In this document: in pieces, positions 1-6,331 of the stretch | Layout: every line of letters begins with the position of its first letter | How positions within the stretch are numbered: the stretch's first letter is position 1 | Source of the DNA: SIG452 sp045656345 | Lineage (GTDB): Bacteria; Bacillota; Clostridia; UMGS1840 | NCBI GenBank assembly: GCA_045656345.1 | Contig: JAZOQZ010000093.1 | Span: 1 to 9,024 of the forward strand | Direction of reading: 5' to 3' | Length of the DNA stretch: 9,024 nucleotides | Program-made: the position numbers and the translations under genes | Notes under the pieces: generated by a model | The model's database searches: none | What the model saw: the letters and a program-made list of their open reading frames with translations, nothing else | Told to the model about the DNA's origin: nothing

Positions 1-1
1 T

Positions 2-118
2 GCAAGAGATACCCTCTTCACTGCATATTCTCAGATTAATGCTTCCTATCAGGAAACTGAAACTCTGCTGGATAAAATCTCTTCTTCCAGACAGGTTATC
101 AACAGCTCCAGGGACTAA
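2..118 (+). CDS. C-terminal end of an unrecognised protein (partial)
   Basis: An open frame enters from the left edge and stops at TAA 116-118, giving the last 38 residues, from ARDTLFTAYSQINASY to SSSRQVINSSRD. The tail is polar and Ser/Gln/Glu-rich, looks helical, and has no membrane segment or motif that I recognise. The frame is supported by a good intrinsic terminator 47 bases downstream (165-200). A second frame is also open here (from base 3 to the stop at about 188), but it runs into the terminator stem and its composition (Leu/Pro/Lys/Ile mix) is less protein-like. The family cannot be told from this fragment. Confidence 0.55.
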   Translation, partial: ARDTLFTAYSQINASYQETETLLDKISSSRQVINSSRD

Positions 119-164
119 TCCGTCGCTGAATAAAAACCTAATATTGCCGCAAAATATGAATCAT

Positions 165-200
165 AAAAGAGCTGTTACTTCAATGTAATGGCTCTTTTTG
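165..200 (+). terminator. Intrinsic terminator after the upstream partial gene
   Basis: AAAAGAGC (165-172) pairs with GCTCTTTT (191-198). The stem is extended inward by TGTTAC/GTAATG, including two G-U pairs, around a TTCAAT loop (179-184), and runs into TTTTT. It lies between the stop at 118 and the uvrC start at 231. Only about 30 bases remain between the end of the hairpin and the uvrC start codon, and I see no convincing promoter there. uvrC may therefore depend on partial read-through or on a weak promoter upstream of the hairpin. Confidence 0.75.
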
Positions 201-230
201 TAAACTAAAAAAAGATGGGAGGGACAAGCT

Positions 231-2066
231 ATGCCGGTCAGCGAAAACCCAAAACTCAAAGAACACCGTGAAAAACTGAAATTGGTGCCGAAAAAACCAG
301 GCGTATATCTGATGAAAAATCAGGAAGACCGCGTGATTTATGTGGGCAAAGCAAAATCTCTCTGGAACCGTCTTTCTCAGTATTTCGGAGGGGCCCCGAA
401 AGATTTGAAAACCATGCAGATGGTGCTTCACGTGGATCACTTTGATTATATTATCACAGGTTCGGAAAAGGATGCACTGCTCCTGGAAAACAATCTCATC
501 AAAAAATATAAACCGAAATACAATATCTTATTAAAAGACGATAAAACCTATCCGTTTATCAAAATTGAAAAAAAGAACGATTTCCCCTACCTTACCCTGG
601 TGCGAAAAACCGAAAAAGATGCCAATAAATATTATGGTCCCTATCTGAATGCTCAGGTAGTCAACGGTGCAATTGACCTGATTTCCAAAGAATATAAGTT
701 GCGAACCTGTCACGCAGATTTAACCAAACCGAAAAATCGTCCCTGTTTAAACTATCACATGGGATATTGTTCTGCCCCCTGCACAAGATTGGTTAGTTAT
801 GAAGAATACGACAAACAATTAAAAGAAGCTATCCGTTCCTTGGATTCCGGGCTGAAAAACCTGATTCCGATTCTTTCAGAAAAAATGGGAAAATGTGCAG
901 AAAACCTGGATTTTGAAGGAGCAGCAAAATATCGTGACAACATTCGTCTGGCAGAAAAATTCTCAGAAAAACATCAGGTTGTTACCGTGAAAAAGGTAAC
1001 GCTGGATGTTTTATACTGCTACCGTGATGGTGATATTTCCGCCATTTCAGTACTTTCCGTGAAAGATGGAATTATTCACGATAAGAAAAACTACACCTTC
1101 CCTGATTCCAAAGATGTGTCGGACGAAGATATGATTACTTCTTTTTTCAAGCAGTATTATCTGATCAAAGAAATCTCCGTAAAGCGCATTGTGGTGTCTT
1201 CCAACACGGATTATGAAATTCCTTACAAAGAACTGTCTCAACAAATGAGCGAACTGTCTGGAACCCCTGTTACCGTGTCCTCGGGACGAGGGAAATTCAC
1301 CAGAAATCTGATTGGCATGGCAAAAGAAAATGCCATTGAGGCAATCAAGTTACGTCTGCATACCAAAATTGACGACCAGCTGTTTTTATTAAAAGAATTT
1401 TTGGGATTGCAACAGGCTCCGATGCGGATTGAGAGTTACGATAACTCCAACACCGCAGGTTCTAATGCAGTGGGAGTGATGACCGTGTACGAAAACGGTG
1501 TGTTATCCCAAAAAGAAAAACGGACATTCACCATTAAAAACCACAATGGTTCCGACGATTACGCCGCTATGTATGAAGTGTTGGACCGGAGATTTTTTCA
1601 TTTATCCCAAGGTGATAAGGGATTTGAAGTTGCACCTGATTTGATGCTGGTAGACGGCGGAAAAGGTCAGGTGAAATGCGCAAAAGAAGTGCTCTTAAAA
1701 TACGGATTTTCCATCCCCGTATTCGGGATGGTGAAGGATGATAAGCATCGCTTAAAAGATCTGACAGACGGTTACCGTGTGATGGATTTAAAATCCAATA
1801 GAAACTTATTTGTGTTTGTAACAAAAATCAACGAACAGACCCATAAAAACGCAATTTCTTATCACAAGAAAAAAACCTCACTCACCGCTACCCAATCGGA
1901 ACTTTTAACCATTCCGAAAGTTGGTATGGTAACTATTAAGAAACTGTATGGTCACTTTAAAACCTTAAAACAAATAAAAGAAGCAACCCTGGAGGAACTA
2001 TGCCAGGCACTTCCCCGTGGAGTTGCTCAAAATATCTTTGATTATTTTCATAACAAAGAAGATTAA
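231..2066 (+). CDS. uvrC: UvrABC system protein C (excinuclease subunit C)
   Basis: UvrC is the dual-incision nuclease of nucleotide excision repair; it is recruited by UvrB to damaged DNA and cuts on both sides of the lesion. The 611 residues match the usual length and domain order. The N-terminal GIY-YIG nuclease (about 20-100) has GVY 24-26, IYVG 36-39, Arg47 and Glu86. Four cysteines (C160, C172, C180, C184) sit where the family carries its Fe-S-cluster cysteines. A UVR segment that contacts UvrB spans about 215-245. The RNase H-like second nuclease (about 385-545) shows Asp404 in SYDNSN, Asp442/443 in GSDDYAAM, Asp475 in LVDGGKGQ and His538. Tandem helix-hairpin-helix DNA binding covers about 555-605. 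The start is supported by GGGAGGG at 217-223, 7 bases from ATG. No catalytic residue appears to be missing. Its stop overlaps the convergent gene at 2063-2278. Confidence 0.97.
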   Translation: MPVSENPKLKEHREKLKLVPKKPGVYLMKNQEDRVIYVGKAKSLWNRLSQYFGGAPKDLKTMQMVLHVDHFDYIITGSEKDALLLENNLIKKYKPKYNILLKDDKTYPFIKIEKKNDFPYLTLVRKTEKDANKYYGPYLNAQVVNGAIDLISKEYKLRTCHADLTKPKNRPCLNYHMGYCSAPCTRLVSYEEYDKQLKEAIRSLDSGLKNLIPILSEKMGKCAENLDFEGAAKYRDNIRLAEKFSEKHQVVTVKKVTLDVLYCYRDGDISAISVLSVKDGIIHDKKNYTFPDSKDVSDEDMITSFFKQYYLIKEISVKRIVVSSNTDYEIPYKELSQQMSELSGTPVTVSSGRGKFTRNLIGMAKENAIEAIKLRLHTKIDDQLFLLKEFLGLQQAPMRIESYDNSNTAGSNAVGVMTVYENGVLSQKEKRTFTIKNHNGSDDYAAMYEVLDRRFFHLSQGDKGFEVAPDLMLVDGGKGQVKCAKEVLLKYGFSIPVFGMVKDDKHRLKDLTDGYRVMDLKSNRNLFVFVTKINEQTHKNAISYHKKKTSLTATQSELLTIPKVGMVTIKKLYGHFKTLKQIKEATLEELCQALPRGVAQNIFDYFHNKED

Positions 2067-2278
2067 AAAACCAACCAGAACAGCAGTCCCCAAAGCAACA
2101 AAGAAATTCCCAAAGAAAGCAAAAGCCCGATTCCTTTCAGATTGTGTCTTTTGCTTCTTTTATTTCTTTTATTTTTTTTATTTCCTTTACTAAAATATCC
2201 GGAAAGTTCTTGCTGTTTTTGAACAAAGTTGGCAATAATCTCTTCTGCTTCCCGTATAACGGTTTTTTTCGGCTCCAT
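2063..2278 (-). CDS. Small single-span membrane protein, hypothetical
   Basis: A 71-residue protein that I do not recognise as a named family. Residues 1-30 are polar and helical with several Glu, Lys and Gln. Residues 31-48 are strongly basic (KGNKKNKRNKRSKRHNLK), and residues 49-71 form one hydrophobic segment (GIGLLLSLGISLLLWGLLFWLVF) that reaches the C-terminus. By the positive-inside rule this suggests a tail-anchored protein with a cytoplasmic N-terminal part; that topology is inference. A real gene is supported by GGGGAG at 2286-2291, 7 bases from ATG, and by the coherent soluble-basic-membrane layout. It converges on uvrC and its TAA overlaps the uvrC TAA within TTAA at 2063-2066. It is divergent from spoIIP across about 110 bases. 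Function unknown. Confidence 0.75.
   Translation of the reverse strand: MEPKKTVIREAEEIIANFVQKQQELSGYFSKGNKKNKRNKRSKRHNLKGIGLLLSLGISLLLWGLLFWLVF
2117..2182 (+). terminator. Candidate uvrC terminator inside the antisense small gene
   Basis: AAGCAAAAG (2117-2125) is perfectly complementary to CTTTTGCTT (2148-2156) across a 22-base loop. On the plus strand it is followed directly by a long U-rich run (2157-2183, only T with single C and A interruptions). This is the only terminator-like structure downstream of uvrC, whose stop is at 2066. The whole element lies within the coding sequence of the convergent small membrane protein. The large loop and the interrupted U tract make it weaker than a textbook terminator. 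Confidence 0.45.
2147..2182 (-). repeat. 9-bp tandem repeat, four units, coding for a basic stretch
   Basis: On the plus strand the units are TCTTTTGCT, TCTTTTATT, TCTTTTATT and TTTTTTATT (2147-2155, 2156-2164, 2165-2173, 2174-2182). Read on the minus strand, in frame, they encode NKK, NKR, NKR and SKR of the small membrane protein. Gain or loss of a unit would keep the frame and change only the length of the positively charged segment. The same bases form the right arm and U tract of the candidate uvrC terminator. Confidence 0.75.
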
Positions 2279-2300
2279 ATTATCACTCCCCTTTTATTAT

Positions 2301-2325
2301 CGTATTATTTTAAACAGTTTATACG
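2301..2325. repeat. Imperfect inverted repeat in a divergent intergenic region
   Basis: CGTAT (2301-2305) is inverted as ATACG (2321-2325), with partial further symmetry inward (CGTATTA against TTATACG), centred on an A/T-rich core. It lies between the start of the small membrane protein (2278, minus) and spoIIP (2389, plus), where an operator or overlapping promoters would be expected. No clear -35/-10 pair was found around it, so a regulatory role is only a possibility. Confidence 0.25.
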
Positions 2326-2358
2326 AAAAACAAGCAGTTCTCTTTTTTCCTGTTTTCT

Positions 2359-2366
2359 CATAGAAT
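2359..2366 (+). promoter_or_regulatory. Possible sporulation sigma -10 element for spoIIP
   Basis: CATAGAAT differs by one base from the sigma-E -10 consensus CATACAAT as known from Bacillus. It lies 22 bases before the chosen spoIIP start, a sensible promoter distance. No convincing matching -35 element was found at the expected spacing, so the support is weak. Confidence 0.2.
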
Positions 2367-2376
2367 GAAAGAAAAA

Positions 2377-2384
2377 AAGAGGTG
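2377..2384 (+). promoter_or_regulatory. Ribosome binding site fixing the spoIIP start
   Basis: AAGAGGTG lies about 6 bases upstream of ATG 2389. The longer open frame starts at ATG 2365, upstream of this site, and has no ribosome binding site of its own. This places the true start at 2389. Confidence 0.8.
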
Positions 2385-2388
2385 TCTT

Positions 2389-3429
2389 ATGAAAAAACCA
2401 ATCATTATTTTCTTAAAAAAACTGATGCAAAAAGTTGTTGCAACACTGCTGATTTTTGTTTGCATGTTCCTGTTGTTTTCTCTGAAAATTCCTCATCTGA
2501 TTTGCAAAAAAATCACCAACGACCTGATATCTAACCAAGAACAGGAAATTCCCCGCCGCTTTTTGAAAGTCTTTTCACTAAACTCCGGTGCAACCGTATA
2601 TGCAGCAATGCCGATAGAAAAACAAACGATTCAATATAACCTTGCAGCCGTTTCGCCTGCCACCCCCTCAGCATCTCCTGCTCCTACCGGAAGCCCGCCA
2701 CCTGAAACCAACTTATCCAACAAGATATCTTCCCAAAATATTCAAGTGAAAAACCACACCCAAAAAACATTCGACACTTCTGCATTACTAACAGCTCCTC
2801 TTTCCTATCAAAAAAACGGTGACGGGTACAAGGTGCTTTTAGTACACACTCATACCACAGAGTGTTATTTCCCCAATGACCGTTCCGAAAACCCTGATGA
2901 AAATATGATTCGTATCGGTAAAGAATTTCAGGCTGTTTTGGAAGAAAACGGCATCAAAACCCTTCACATCACCACTGTTCACGATACGCCTTACACCACA
3001 TCCTACAAAAAAAGTCTGGAAAGTGTTACCAAAGCGCTGCAAGAACACCCTTCCATTGAAGTGGTAATTGATTTGCACAGAGATGCTATCTATGCAGAAA
3101 ACGGTGAAAAATTAAGACCCATTGCCAAAATAAACGAAACAAACGCAGCACAAGTTATGCTGGTTTGTGGAACGGATGAAGGTGGTCTTCCCCATCCTGA
3201 CTGGAAAGAAAATCTGTCTTTTGCCGTAAAAGTGCAAAATGAAATGCAAAATCATTATCCCAATCTTGCCCGACCTTTAGATTTGCGAAAAGAACGCTTT
3301 AATACCCACACCACAACAAAATCTGTAATTTTCGAAATCGGCTCTAACGGCAATTCTCTGGAGGAAGCAATTGCAGGCGCAAGACTTGCAGCCAAATCGG
3401 TTGCCAATGTGTTAAACAGTGCCAACTAA
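2389..3429 (+). CDS. spoIIP: Stage II sporulation protein P (engulfment peptidoglycan hydrolase)
   Basis: SpoIIP acts with SpoIID and SpoIIM at the engulfing mother-cell membrane; it cleaves stem peptides and cross-links as an amidase and endopeptidase. From ATG 2389 the protein has 346 residues. Residues 1-15 are basic, 16-36 are a membrane anchor, 87-107 form a Pro/Ser/Thr/Ala linker, and about 145-342 are the catalytic domain. Family motifs are clear: LLVHTHTTECY with His153, His155 and Glu158; VIDLHRDA with His230; CGTDEGGLPHPDWKENL at about 260-276; and IFEIGSNGNSLEEA with Glu316. Bacillus SpoIIP has the same layout. In many spore-formers gpr and spoIIP are tandem neighbours; here they are adjacent but convergent, and the stops overlap by 4 bases. 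Transcription in the mother cell would be expected, but I could only find a partial sigma-E-like -10. Confidence 0.95.
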   Translation: MKKPIIIFLKKLMQKVVATLLIFVCMFLLFSLKIPHLICKKITNDLISNQEQEIPRRFLKVFSLNSGATVYAAMPIEKQTIQYNLAAVSPATPSASPAPTGSPPPETNLSNKISSQNIQVKNHTQKTFDTSALLTAPLSYQKNGDGYKVLLVHTHTTECYFPNDRSENPDENMIRIGKEFQAVLEENGIKTLHITTVHDTPYTTSYKKSLESVTKALQEHPSIEVVIDLHRDAIYAENGEKLRPIAKINETNAAQVMLVCGTDEGGLPHPDWKENLSFAVKVQNEMQNHYPNLARPLDLRKERFNTHTTTKSVIFEIGSNGNSLEEAIAGARLAAKSVANVLNSAN

Positions 3430-4331
3430 GACACAAAATGCTCGGAAAAAACAAGGTCAATATTCTGATGAAGTGCCAGATTGATTCCTCCGGCAAGTGT
3501 TCTGGCACTGCAGGAAATCAAACGGTCAATATCCTTTGGGCTGACAAACAGTCCGGCTTTGGCAAACTTCATCATATCCGTCATCATATTTTCTGCCTCA
3601 TCCAGGCTGTCGTTTGCCCGAAAAAATTCCGAAACAGCCGAATATACAATAGAATGGGAATCCACCACCGTTGGAATTCCAATGGCAATCACAGGAACAC
3701 CCAAAGTTTCTTCATTCAGTCCGTCCCGACGATTCCCCACCCCGGAGCCGGGATGAATTCCCGTGTCGGTGAGTTGCACGGTGGAAAACATCCGTTCCGG
3801 ACTGCCGGCACACAGTGCATCCACCGCTATAACAAGAGACGGCTCATACTGTTCTGCAACCCCTTTCACAATATCAACCGTTTCCATTCCGGTGATGCCC
3901 AGCACACCGGGACATATTCCACAAACTGCGCGAAAATCATTGCTTTCGTCGGTGTTGATATAGTTCATAACGTGATTGGTAATCATTACCCGATCCAATG
4001 TGGAGGGACCCAATGCATCGGGAGTAATTTTACGATTACCAAGACCAACCACCAGAATTCTCCCTGAATTCTCCGGCAATAAAGCAGATAATTCTTTTGC
4101 AATGATTGCCACATTTCGTTCCAGAACATCGGGATCATAGTCCGGAAAACTCTGAAATTCCAACGTAATAAAATTCCCCATCGGTTTTCCAATAAGCTCC
4201 GATGCTTCCTGAGTTGTGATAGAAATTTCGGTGACTGTGCAGTTTGATTCTATGCGTTCCTGTTTCTTGATGCCTTCATTTTCGTGCGTGTAAATACTTT
4301 CCAATGCCAAATCGGTTCGTAAGGGTAACAT
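3426..4331 (-). CDS. gpr: Germination protease GPR (spore protease, family A25)
   Basis: GPR cleaves the small acid-soluble proteins that coat spore DNA, starting their degradation at germination; it is made in the forespore as a self-processing zymogen. With start ATG 4331 it has 301 residues. Visible family motifs are RTDLALES near the N-terminus (5-12), VVGLGNRKITPDALGP (94-109), CPGVLGITGMET (140-151), IAVDALCAGSPER (168-180), GSGVGNRRDGLNEETLG (195-211) and IPTVVDSHSI. Asp105 and Asp171 sit 66 residues apart, like the two catalytic aspartates of the Bacillus megaterium enzyme. AGGAGG at 4337-4342 selects this start over two ATGs at 4349 and 4352. By homology with known autoprocessing after TD, the propeptide would be only about 7 residues, shorter than in Bacillus. 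The gene is convergent with spoIIP and is isolated from the upstream amidase by a strong terminator, so it has its own promoter. Confidence 0.96.
   Translation of the reverse strand: MLPLRTDLALESIYTHENEGIKKQERIESNCTVTEISITTQEASELIGKPMGNFITLEFQSFPDYDPDVLERNVAIIAKELSALLPENSGRILVVGLGNRKITPDALGPSTLDRVMITNHVMNYINTDESNDFRAVCGICPGVLGITGMETVDIVKGVAEQYEPSLVIAVDALCAGSPERMFSTVQLTDTGIHPGSGVGNRRDGLNEETLGVPVIAIGIPTVVDSHSIVYSAVSEFFRANDSLDEAENMMTDMMKFAKAGLFVSPKDIDRLISCSARTLAGGINLALHQNIDLVFSEHFVS
3472..3509. repeat. Perfect 9-bp inverted repeat at the spoIIP/gpr junction
   Basis: AGTGCCAGA (3472-3480) is inverted as TCTGGCACT (3501-3509) around a 20-base spacer. It lies within the 3' end of gpr and 43 bases past the spoIIP stop. 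In RNA from either strand it would form a GC-rich hairpin. Neither side has a T tract, so it is not a classic intrinsic terminator; it could stabilise 3' ends, or be chance within coding sequence. Confidence 0.4.
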
Positions 4332-4336
4332 AGGCT

Positions 4337-4342
4337 CCTCCT
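4337..4342 (-). promoter_or_regulatory. Ribosome binding site fixing the gpr start
   Basis: On the minus strand AGGAGG precedes ATG 4331 with 5 bases between. The longer frame beginning at 4352 would place this site inside the coding sequence and has no ribosome binding site of its own. Confidence 0.85.
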
Positions 4343-4347
4343 GTTTC

Positions 4348-4376
4348 ATCATATAAGATAGTTACAGTATTGACAA
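4348..4376 (-). promoter_or_regulatory. Possible promoter for gpr
   Basis: On the minus strand TTGTCA (4376-4371) is followed after exactly 17 bases by TATGAT (4353-4348), a sigma-A-like pair with 5 of 6 matches in each element. The -10 covers the two upstream ATGs, which would then lie outside the transcript. It would put the start of transcription very close to the ribosome binding site. gpr is a forespore (sigma-G/F) gene in Bacillus; TATCTTA (4360-4354) also loosely resembles a sigma-G -10, without a clear -35. Confidence 0.35.
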
Positions 4377-4395
4377 ATTTAAAAAAATCACATAA

Positions 4396-4430
4396 AAAAA
4401 GCAGAAATTTCTGAAAAATTTCTGCTTTTT
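4396..4430 (-). terminator. Strong intrinsic terminator of the ruv-amidase operon
   Basis: AAAAAGCAGAAATTT (4396-4410) and AAATTTCTGCTTTTT (4416-4430) form a perfect 15-bp stem with a 5-base loop. On the minus strand it begins 4 bases after the amidase stop and ends in a run of seven T residues (complement of 4394-4400). The A/T-flanked arms could also work on the plus strand, but no plus-strand gene ends nearby. It separates the four-gene minus-strand transcription unit from gpr. Confidence 0.92.
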
Positions 4431-4434
4431 CTTT

Positions 4435-6309
4435 TTATTTACTTGTGGGTGACGGTGATGGAGAAGCACTTGCCTTCGGTGTGGGAGAGGGCGACGGTGA
4501 AGGATGCAAGTCCACATCCACCATCTTTTCACAAATGTTTTCAACACCTTTTGCAATATGCTCTGCGATTTTGTCAAGCCGTTCATCATCCAACAGTTCC
4601 AGCAAGTCTTCCTCGTTGGACATAAACAGACATTCCACTAAAATTGCAGGCATTTCGGTCTTACGGATTACCACAATCTGAGGATTTTTCAATAATCCTC
4701 GGTCTTGCCCTTCTGTGCCTTTCACCAATTCTTTTTGCATAATCTGAGCAATGGTTTTACCCGAAATATTATTTCCCTCTTTGGGATCATCATAAGCATA
4801 CATGGTAAGCGTGCCCTGCGCCTGGGGATCCTCGAAAGAGTTGTTGTGAATGGATACAAACAAGTCTGCATCAGCCGAATTTGCAATTTCCGCACGGGTG
4901 GTGAGTCCAACGTATGTATCGGTGGTTCTGGTGGCAATCACGTTGTACCCTTTGTCTCTTAAAATCTTGATTACCCGATTGGCAATTTTTAGGTTGATAT
5001 CCTTTTCTTTTACCACAACTTCGCCGTCTAATTCTCCTAAGGTGCCCGGTTCGGTTCCACCGTGTCCCGCATCGATTACAATCACTTTCTGATATTTTGC
5101 ATTCGATGTGTTGGTTCCCGGTTTCGGAGTCACCTGAGGAAGCAACGGTTCTGTAAGCGTAATCTGTAGGCTGGTACCGTCTGCCTTGAATTCATAACCG
5201 GAATTTTCATCTGCTGTAATAGTAATTCTGGTTTTTTCAGGATGTTCGTAGAATTGGATTTTCTGAATATAATTCCCCTCGAAAACAAGACTGTCGGCAC
5301 TGCATTTTGTGTTATAAAAATCAAAAACGATTCGATAAGGATTATACAGCACAAAATATTCCGGCGATAACACGGTGTTGGACGAAATAGTAACAACATC
5401 TTTACCGCTTTGTTTCTTCGCTGAAATTCCCTTGATTTCTGACGGTGAATCCTTCATGGATAACGTGAAGAAACCATCCTGATATCCGTAAGAAACATCG
5501 GCGTTTTTGTTTAAGTCGATAACTATGCGGACGCTGTTGGGATCCTGTGTGAACTGAGAAAAACGAACCTTGGAAATATATTCTGAACCAACATTGATTT
5601 CTCTTGTGGAAATATCCAGCTTCGCGTCCGGAATATCAATTACATACCGCAAAGGGTCCTGCAACGTCATTGTTTTGGGATTTTCCACTCTTCCTCCAGT
5701 TGCCTGAATCTTTAAATACAACTGATTTGCAGTACGTTCCGTGAAGATTTTATTGATGATGATATCATCATCTTCGTCCTGGGTGCCGTAATCGGCAGAA
5801 GTCTGATTTTCCGGCTTCTGAGATGGTTTCGGCGTGGGTGTGGGTTTAGCTGTGGGAGATGGTGTAGGAGTGGATTTTGGTGCAGTAATCAACACGGTTC
5901 GGGTATCCCCATCCCAATCCACCTGAAATCCAAAGTTTTCTGCAATAAAACGAATCGGAACATAGGTTCGGTCGTTACGAATCATTGCAGCAGTGTCCAT
6001 TTCCACTTTTGTTTTTCCCACTTGTGCGATATGATCGTCAATGGTCAGAATAATGCGCTGACGAAGGGATAAAACAGTCACCATTCGATTGGTAGGATTC
6101 CACAGCACATCGTAACCCATATTTTCCGCAATCATACGAACCGGAACCATAGTGCGATCATTCTCAATAAAAGGTGCCGCATCAGAAATGAGCAATTTGT
6201 CTTCTAAATAAATTTTGATATCAGGGGTTTCTTCTGCGAATACCGTGTGGGAGGCACATAACAGCAGAAGCAACAAACTAACAAAAACACATCGAAAAAG
6301 ATTTCGCAT
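4435..6309 (-). CDS. Secreted N-acetylmuramoyl-L-alanine amidase with stalk and AMIN domains
   Basis: This is a zinc amidase expected to cut the bond between N-acetylmuramic acid and L-alanine in peptidoglycan. With start ATG 6309 it has 624 residues. A signal peptide covers 1-25, with probable cleavage after HTVFA. Two copper-amine-oxidase N-terminal-like repeats follow (about 31-75 and 90-142), both with the NDRTxVPxRxIAEN core. A Pro/Thr/Ser linker spans about 145-166, and two AMIN-like wall-binding domains cover about 187-285 and 290-386. Amidase_3 covers about 408-590, with His416 in DAGHGG, Glu435 in VKEKDIN, His488 in SIHNN and catalytic Glu559 in VECLFMSN. The tail (602-624) is Pro/Ser-rich. 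It is probably co-transcribed with ruvB, 22 bases upstream. The architecture resembles AmiC-type and clostridial surface amidases; whether it serves division, spore release or germination cannot be told. Confidence 0.93.
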   Translation of the reverse strand: MRNLFRCVFVSLLLLLLCASHTVFAEETPDIKIYLEDKLLISDAAPFIENDRTMVPVRMIAENMGYDVLWNPTNRMVTVLSLRQRIILTIDDHIAQVGKTKVEMDTAAMIRNDRTYVPIRFIAENFGFQVDWDGDTRTVLITAPKSTPTPSPTAKPTPTPKPSQKPENQTSADYGTQDEDDDIIINKIFTERTANQLYLKIQATGGRVENPKTMTLQDPLRYVIDIPDAKLDISTREINVGSEYISKVRFSQFTQDPNSVRIVIDLNKNADVSYGYQDGFFTLSMKDSPSEIKGISAKKQSGKDVVTISSNTVLSPEYFVLYNPYRIVFDFYNTKCSADSLVFEGNYIQKIQFYEHPEKTRITITADENSGYEFKADGTSLQITLTEPLLPQVTPKPGTNTSNAKYQKVIVIDAGHGGTEPGTLGELDGEVVVKEKDINLKIANRVIKILRDKGYNVIATRTTDTYVGLTTRAEIANSADADLFVSIHNNSFEDPQAQGTLTMYAYDDPKEGNNISGKTIAQIMQKELVKGTEGQDRGLLKNPQIVVIRKTEMPAILVECLFMSNEEDLLELLDDERLDKIAEHIAKGVENICEKMVDVDLHPSPSPSPTPKASASPSPSPTSK

Positions 6310-6313
6310 AGAT

Positions 6314-6320
6314 CCTCCTT
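6314..6320 (-). promoter_or_regulatory. Ribosome binding site fixing the amidase start
   Basis: AAGGAGG on the minus strand lies 4 bases before ATG 6309. The longer frame begins at ATG 6324 and would encode this site as Lys-Gly-Gly within MKGGSM. Choosing 6309 also gives a cleaner signal peptide beginning MRNLF. Confidence 0.8.
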
Positions 6321-6331
6321 TCATCGCTTGA

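Noticed and set aside
2144..2368. 74-residue Phe/Ser-rich plus-strand frame opposite the small membrane gene
   Set aside because: Its hydrophobic character comes from the T-rich complement of Lys codons; it lacks a good ribosome binding site, while the minus-strand gene has one.
2365..2388. Longer spoIIP starting at ATG 2365
   Set aside because: The ribosome binding site AAGAGGTG lies inside this extension; none lies before it.
3438..4067. 209-residue plus-strand open frame opposite gpr
   Set aside because: It lies wholly antisense to well-recognised gpr motifs, has a His/Cys/Asn-heavy composition without domain character, and has no ribosome binding site.
4332..4352. Longer gpr starting at the tandem ATGs 4352/4349
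   Set aside because: AGGAGG falls within the extension and a possible -10 element covers these ATGs.
6310..6324. Longer amidase starting at ATG 6324
   Set aside because: The extension encodes its own Shine-Dalgarno (AAGGAGG) and has no site upstream.
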